A stretch of 64,000 nt of DNA from an uncultured bacterium (GTDB lineage Bacteria; Cyanobacteriota; Vampirovibrionia; Gastranaerophilales; Gastranaerophilaceae): the NCBI GenBank assembly GCA_902797985.1, contig CADBUZ010000003.1, forward strand, positions 62,001-126,000, read 5' to 3'. Below, piece by piece: positions 59,603 through 64,000 of this stretch. The notes beneath the pieces are model-generated. The model was not told the origin of the DNA, did no database searches, and worked only from the letters and a program-made list of their open reading frames with translations. How positions within the stretch are numbered: position 1 is the stretch's first letter; each line of letters starts with the position of its first letter. The translations under genes were made by a program, and so were the position numbers.

Positions 59603-62221
59603 TTATCCTTTTATATCAGCTTCTATTTTAAGCAAAATTTCATCAACTTTAGAAATATCTTTAATACCGCCTTGAGCAAAATTAGGACGGCCGCCGCCGT
59701 TTGCACCTGATGCTTTAGCTATTTCTCCGACAAATTTGCCTGCATTCACACCTGCTTTTACAAATTCATCAGATACTTTTACAAGCACCATTCTTGGAGA
59801 TACAAGGATAATAATGCTTTCGCCTAATTTACTTGATAAAAATTCAACTCCTGCTTTAATACTGTCATTATCCATCTGCTCAATCTTAGAAATAAATAAC
59901 TTACCATTTACTCCGTTTACCTCTACCCCTTGAGCTTTTGATAAGAAAGTATCAAACTTGGCACGGGCATTTGCACTTTTTAATTCAACTATTTGCTTTT
60001 GTAAATCTCTGTTTTCATCAGATAATTTTTCAACTCTTTCAGAAACTTCATCAAAATGTACTTTGAAACGAGCTGCCAATTTGTCTATTTCTTCAGCTTT
60101 TGAATTCAAATAGTCAAGAGCCGCATCACCGATAACAACTTCAATTCTTCTTGTTCCTGCAGCAATTGCACCTTCAGAAACTATCTTGAACAATCGCAAA
60201 TCAGCAGTATTTCGTGCGTGAGTACCTGCACAAAATTCTTTAGAGATACATTTATCGCCTTGTCCGATTGAAACAACCCTTACAGTATCGCCATATTTTT
60301 CACCAAATAATGCAGTTGCACCTGTCTGATTTGCTTCTTCAATAGACATAACATCTGTATGCACTTCAATACCTTGTTTTATCCAACCGTTGATAAGTTT
60401 TTCTGTCTTTTTAATTTCGTCAGGAGTCATAGCTCTTGAGAAAGTAAAGTCAAATCTCATACGGTTTTCTTCAACCTGAGAACCTGCCTGTTTAACTTCA
60501 TTACCGACAACTTTAATCAAACCTGCTTGTAACAAGTGAGCTGATGTGTGGTGTAATCTGATTTCTTCACGTCTTTCTTTATTAATTTTTGCTATTACTT
60601 CTGTACCATTTACCCCTTCTATATCACCATTTAATAATGTACAACGGTGAACATAGAGTTCATTTACTTTAAATGTAGTCAATACTTCAAGTTTAAGACT
60701 ATCATTTTCTATAATACCGCTATCGCCAACTTGCCCACCACATTCGGCATAAAATGGAGTTTTGTTTAATACAACATCGACAAATCCTTCGCCTTCTATT
60801 GTGCCTAATATTTTTGCTGAACATTCGGTTTCAGTATATCCTACAAACTCGGTTGAACCAACTTGTTCTTCCATTTTTGCATATTTCATGTCGCCTGTTA
60901 CAGAGATTTTAGCAGTCGCTGCTTTGGCACGCTCTTTCTGCTCTTGCATAGCGGCACGATAACCTTCTTCATTTATCCCCAGTCCATTTTCTTCTGCAAT
61001 TTCTTTTGTAAGTTCAAATGGGAAACCGTATGTGTCGTATAGTTTAAATGCACTTTCGCCATCAATATCTTTTTTGTTATTGATGAATTCTTCGAGCATT
61101 TTATAACCTCTGTCAAGAGTTTTATTAAATCTTTCTTCTTCTTTCTTTATTGTATCTATTATTTTACCCCTGTTTTCAACAAGTTCAGGATAAGCTTTGC
61201 CATAGTTTTCTACAACAACATCAACCAATTTGTGTAAGAAAGGAAGTTCCATACCCAAGATTTTTCCATGTCTTAAAGCACGTCTTAAAATCATCCTTAA
61301 TACATAACTTCTACCTTCATTCCCCGGAATAACACCGTCTGAGATTAAGAAAGATACGCATCTTGCATGATCAGTTATGATTCGAAGAGAAACATCTGTT
61401 TTTTCTGATTGTTTATAAGGAACTCCGCTCATTTCAGATACTTTATCTAAAATAGGTCGTAAAAGGTCAGTTTCAAATGTTGAAGCAACACCTTGGCAAA
61501 CCATGGTGATACGTTCTAGCCCCATGCCTGTATCAACATTTTTCTTTTCAAGTGGAGATTGGTTTCCTTCTTCGTCTTGATACAACTCTGTAAATACAAG
61601 ATTCCAAATTTCAACCCAACGGTCACATTCACAAGTATCAATCCCACAATTTGGATGATTACATTTGTATTCTTCACCTAAATCATAATGGATTTCGGAA
61701 CAAGGCCCGCATGAGCCTGATGCTCCCGGAGGTCCCCAAAAATTATCTTTTTTACCTTTTCTTTTAATACGTTCTGCTGGAACACCTATACTTCTCCAGA
61801 TGTCGTATGCTTCGTCGTCGGTTTCAAAAATTGTTATCCAAAGTCTATCTTTATCTAGCTTTAAAACTTCTGTTACAAATTCCCAAGCCCAAGGAATAAT
61901 TTCTTTTTTATAATAATCGCCAAAAGAAAAATTACCTAACATTTCAAAGAAAGTATGGTGGCGAGGGGTTCTTCCAACATTTTCAATATCAGAATCTTTT
62001 CCGCCCGCTCTTGCACATTTTTGACAAGAAGTGGCACGAGCCGGTTCATATGGGCATGGCTGAATACCTAAAAATATTGGTAAAAATTGAAGCATGCCTG
62101 CAGTTGTCAACAAAACTGTAGGATTATCCGGAACTAAACTTGAACTTTCTACCACAGTATGCTGACGTTTATCTTTAAAATAATTCAAATATAAATCTCT
62201 AATCTCATTTCCTTTTAGCAT
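59603..62221 (-). CDS. alaS: alanine--tRNA ligase
   Basis: AlaS charges tRNA-Ala. The 872-aa protein is full length: class II core (ARATSCQKCARAGGKDSDIENVG, RHHTFFEMLGNFSFGDYYK), editing domain with HHTSAH and CAGTH zinc/editing residues, and the C-terminal DHHA1 domain (GGRPNFAQGG). AAGGAATTT precedes the ATG. Confidence 0.97.
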   Translation of the reverse strand: MLKGNEIRDLYLNYFKDKRQHTVVESSSLVPDNPTVLLTTAGMLQFLPIFLGIQPCPYEPARATSCQKCARAGGKDSDIENVGRTPRHHTFFEMLGNFSFGDYYKKEIIPWAWEFVTEVLKLDKDRLWITIFETDDEAYDIWRSIGVPAERIKRKGKKDNFWGPPGASGSCGPCSEIHYDLGEEYKCNHPNCGIDTCECDRWVEIWNLVFTELYQDEEGNQSPLEKKNVDTGMGLERITMVCQGVASTFETDLLRPILDKVSEMSGVPYKQSEKTDVSLRIITDHARCVSFLISDGVIPGNEGRSYVLRMILRRALRHGKILGMELPFLHKLVDVVVENYGKAYPELVENRGKIIDTIKKEEERFNKTLDRGYKMLEEFINNKKDIDGESAFKLYDTYGFPFELTKEIAEENGLGINEEGYRAAMQEQKERAKAATAKISVTGDMKYAKMEEQVGSTEFVGYTETECSAKILGTIEGEGFVDVVLNKTPFYAECGGQVGDSGIIENDSLKLEVLTTFKVNELYVHRCTLLNGDIEGVNGTEVIAKINKERREEIRLHHTSAHLLQAGLIKVVGNEVKQAGSQVEENRMRFDFTFSRAMTPDEIKKTEKLINGWIKQGIEVHTDVMSIEEANQTGATALFGEKYGDTVRVVSIGQGDKCISKEFCAGTHARNTADLRLFKIVSEGAIAAGTRRIEVVIGDAALDYLNSKAEEIDKLAARFKVHFDEVSERVEKLSDENRDLQKQIVELKSANARAKFDTFLSKAQGVEVNGVNGKLFISKIEQMDNDSIKAGVEFLSSKLGESIIILVSPRMVLVKVSDEFVKAGVNAGKFVGEIAKASGANGGGRPNFAQGGIKDISKVDEILLKIEADIKG

Positions 62222-62285
62222 AATAAATTCCTTATATATGTAATTATAAAACTATTTTACATCAACCAAAACGAATAGTACACAA

Positions 62286-62317
62286 CAAAAAAGAGTCGGA
62301 CGAAATGTCCGACTCTT
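62286..62317 (-). terminator. terminator of the lytic transglycosylase gene
   Basis: On the minus strand AAGAGTCGGAC, loop ATTTC, GTCCGACTCTT and a T-run. Confidence 0.88.
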
Positions 62318-62330
62318 AAAAACATGTAGT

Positions 62331-62966
62331 TTAAACCGATTTATCGGGTGCAACAGTCATAGCAGAATGCTCAATACGATCATCGTGTTGTGCTTGTTGC
62401 TGTGCTTGTTGCTGTGCCTTAGCTTTAGCTTCTGCAGCAGCTTTAGCTTTTGCTTTTGCCTCAGCCTGTTTTTGAGCTTTTATTTTAGCATTATGTCTAA
62501 TTACTGATGGATCAGTATGTGCCTTTAATTTGTAATATTCTGACATAATCGCTGCAACATATCTTTTTGAGCAAGGAGCCGGCTGTTTATGTTTAATAAC
62601 ATAGGCAGGTCCTGTATGATATGCTGCAAGGGCAAGCTCTGTAGAGCCAAACATTTTGTATAACATCTTGTAGTACATTAAACCACCTTTGATGTTTCCA
62701 TCAAGATGATAAGGGTTTACACCCATTTTTTTTGCCGTTGACGGCATAAGTTGAAATACACCAACTGCACCATATGGACTCTTTGTTGCGTGACTATAAC
62801 CTGATTCGGCTTTTGCAAGAGAAAGAGCAAGCGCAGGATCTACACCCATTTCAACTGAGTGTTTCACAATTGTGTCTTTTACGTGATTTACGGGTATTTC
62901 TGATGCTTCGACTCTCATAGCCAATAGTATCACTAATACAGTGAACATCGCTAGTTTTCTAATCAT
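62331..62966 (-). CDS. lytic transglycosylase (SLT domain)
   Basis: 211 aa with a signal peptide (LAMFTVLVILLAMRVEA) and an SLT domain: the catalytic Glu in LSLAKAESGYSHAT, then GAVGVFQLMPSTAKKMGV and ALAAYHTGPAYV. It cleaves peptidoglycan glycan strands with 1,6-anhydro-MurNAc formation. The C-terminal 60 residues are Ala/Lys/Gln-rich (AKAKAAAEAKAKAQQQAQQQ) and probably helical. GAGGA precedes the ATG. A structured leader resembling a c-di-AMP riboswitch lies upstream. Confidence 0.92.
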   Translation of the reverse strand: MIRKLAMFTVLVILLAMRVEASEIPVNHVKDTIVKHSVEMGVDPALALSLAKAESGYSHATKSPYGAVGVFQLMPSTAKKMGVNPYHLDGNIKGGLMYYKMLYKMFGSTELALAAYHTGPAYVIKHKQPAPCSKRYVAAIMSEYYKLKAHTDPSVIRHNAKIKAQKQAEAKAKAKAAAEAKAKAQQQAQQQAQHDDRIEHSAMTVAPDKSV

Positions 62967-63008
62967 CTAAATCCTCTTAGTTTGTACATTGCACTCCGCA
63001 AAAAATTC

Positions 63009-63135
63009 GCTTCTTTCAGTTAACTACTCTGTCCGATTTGAATTCAACGGAAAATTTATATCTTTATGTTAACTCAAAAAGATTTAAAATCAACCCCTAA
63101 TGCATATTTTTAAACTCGGTGACCTCTTGAAAGCC
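63009..63135 (-). promoter_or_regulatory. possible c-di-AMP (ydaO-type) riboswitch
   Basis: On the minus strand, 43 nt before the lytic transglycosylase ATG, ydaO-like elements occur in order: outer stem CTTTC/GAAAG; GGTCACCGAG; GGGGTTGATT (ydaO GGGGTTAATC); hairpin ATCTTT/AAAGAT; hairpin AATT/AATT in the position of GGGA/UCCC with the same spacing; CGGACAG and GTTAACT (ydaO CCGACAGCUAACU, here with a short insert). The GGAACC segment is not conserved. Wall hydrolases are typical targets of this class. Only manual comparison was possible. Confidence 0.4.
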
Positions 63136-63515
63136 TGTCATAGTAACACTATTAAGAAATGTTAAGATAAGTAAAAGATACACACCTTGTATCAAAAAAG
63201 GTGTATATATTAAATTTATTTGTAGTACAATTGGATGATTTTTTAAAATAAATGTTATAAATTTTTAACAAATTAATAATACATAAAAATAATACTTGAT
63301 TTTTTTAAAAGACAATGATATATTTTAAATGTAAATATGTTAAAAAGGATATAAAAACCCTATTGATTATTTTTTAATATAATTAAGTATAACATGGAAA
63401 GATTTAATTGTACATACCTATATAAGTTTTGTAAATAAAGTAATACATAAAATATGATTTTTTATACAGTTAATTATTATATGAACATATCAATACATAT
63501 ACCCCAATACTTTTT
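63136..63515. other. long AT-rich intergenic region
   Basis: No reading frame with a ribosome site. Holds a weak hairpin ACACCTT/AAGGTGT (63183-63205) and probably the promoter for the transglycosylase leader (TTGATA on the minus strand near 63191). Otherwise nothing recognised. Confidence 0.5.
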
Positions 63516-64000
63516 TTAAACTTTATCCCAATCCTGCAAAGCTCTCATGACATCATCAACAGTCGGGAATTTACGACAAGGTGCTTCATCAGCCAGACAA
63601 ATGTCTGAATCACATGGTTGGCACTCAATTTTGCCATATAATGCTTTATATTTGTCTTTGTTTTCATCATCAAAAGGACTATATTTTTCAGGACTTGTAC
63701 AAGTAAATATCGTAATAATTTTTGGATTTTGAACAGCCCAAGCAAGAGCAGATGCTTCTGTATCACTCGTTATTACTATATCTGCGCGTTTTAAAACATC
63801 AATAAAACTTTCTATTCTCGTATCACCACATAGATTAATATATGCTTCTCCACCAATTTCTTTTATGAAAGGTTTGTCTAAAATGCTTCCGGTAAATATT
63901 AAATTATATTTACTATTTATTTTATCTATTAATGATTTCCAATTTGATACAGACCATCTTTTATTTTCATTTCTTGAACCCGCACAAATAACAAGATTTT
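63516..64000 (-). CDS. GT9 family glycosyltransferase (heptosyltransferase-like), N-terminus cut by window edge
   Basis: The last roughly 160 residues are seen, up to the stop codon at 63516-63518. The C-terminal domain follows the ADP-heptose:LPS heptosyltransferase pattern: VICAGSRNENKRWSVSNWKSL, the beta-strand NLIFTG, and TSDTEASALAWAVQNP (compare DTGPxHLAxA) for the nucleotide-sugar site. The end has CQPC...CLADEAPCRKF, a four-Cys group seen in some GT9 proteins. Probably adds a sugar to LPS core or a surface glycan. Confidence 0.82.
   Translation of the reverse strand, partial: NLVICAGSRNENKRWSVSNWKSLIDKINSKYNLIFTGSILDKPFIKEIGGEAYINLCGDTRIESFIDVLKRADIVITSDTEASALAWAVQNPKIITIFTCTSPEKYSPFDDENKDKYKALYGKIECQPCDSDICLADEAPCRKFPTVDDVMRALQDWDKV

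Noticed and set aside
1-64000. tRNA, rRNA, insertion sequence or prophage genes
   Set aside because: No T-arm-like motif with a matching acceptor stem, no rRNA core sequence, and no transposase or integrase motif was found when reading both strands. A tRNAscan run would be needed to exclude a divergent tRNA.

Overview
The window reads as chromosome of an AT-rich, double-membraned bacterium. LptA, LptC and an LptF/G permease, a GT9 (heptosyltransferase-type) enzyme, an autotransporter-type outer-membrane protein and a small protein ending in Phe like an outer-membrane barrel all point to an outer membrane. The gene set (ClpC with N and UVR domains, RicT/PSP1, MurT, bioF-bioG-bioC, a FliA-like sigma factor, a flagellar rod/hook protein, many secreted proteins of unknown family) fits the non-photosynthetic cyanobacterial relatives (Melainabacteria/Vampirovibrionia, e.g. 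Gastranaerophilales). This is an inference from gene content; no phylogeny was run. I see no rRNA, tRNA, insertion sequence, phage module or CRISPR array.

Layout. 1-5.8 kb: end of a dicarboxylate/amino-acid symporter, rarA, lptF/G, ricT, gpsA. 6-13.3 kb: a 1558-aa autotransporter-like protein with a Lys/Pro repeat tail, and a second secreted protein made mostly of 38-residue Lys/Pro repeats. 13.3-15.8 kb: biotin operon bioF-bioG-bioC. 15.9-24.4 kb: YkgJ-type protein, glutaredoxin, and a run of exported or membrane proteins (SIMPL, vWA, FHA-like membrane protein, TonB-like protein, small barrel). 24.6-30.4 kb: rnhA-mutL facing the lptC-lptA-TPR-dprA operon. 30.4-35.6 kb: proB, a PheC-type dehydratase, a broken proA, tyrA and pheA. 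35.7-39.8 kb: holA-holB, a putative metalloprotease, miaA. 39.8-46.2 kb: a sigma factor-gcvPB-CoA activase-membrane protein operon diverging from fliK-like and flgG-like genes. 46.3-49.4 kb: a cobalamin-riboswitch-like leader and three unknown genes. 49.5-64 kb: clpC, murT, a YtxH/DUF948-type operon, an HNH-like protein, a DnaJ-like protein, a PHP phosphoesterase, a RelA/SpoT-domain protein, alaS, a lytic transglycosylase behind a possible c-di-AMP riboswitch, and a partial GT9 glycosyltransferase.

Main discoveries. (1) The leader at 46586-46684 folds like a class-II cobalamin riboswitch: P2, P3, P4, P5, the CCGGAATGC segment, and a 3' hairpin whose loop (CGACA) is perfectly complementary to loop L5 (TGTCG). 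It controls an operon of three proteins with no recognised function. (2) Ten genes without a clear Shine-Dalgarno have a -10-like hexamer ending exactly 6 nt before the ATG. Four of these carry an extended TGn, which suggests leaderless mRNAs. (3) A sigma-28-like promoter (TAAA-N15-GTCGAATA) sits just upstream of the fliK-like gene and beside a FliA-like sigma gene. (4) proA has lost about 29 bp that would encode a conserved segment and is frameshifted. (5) A 147-bp palindromic element supplies the -35 box of proB. (6) A RelA/SpoT-type synthetase domain is attached to an unusual N-terminus.
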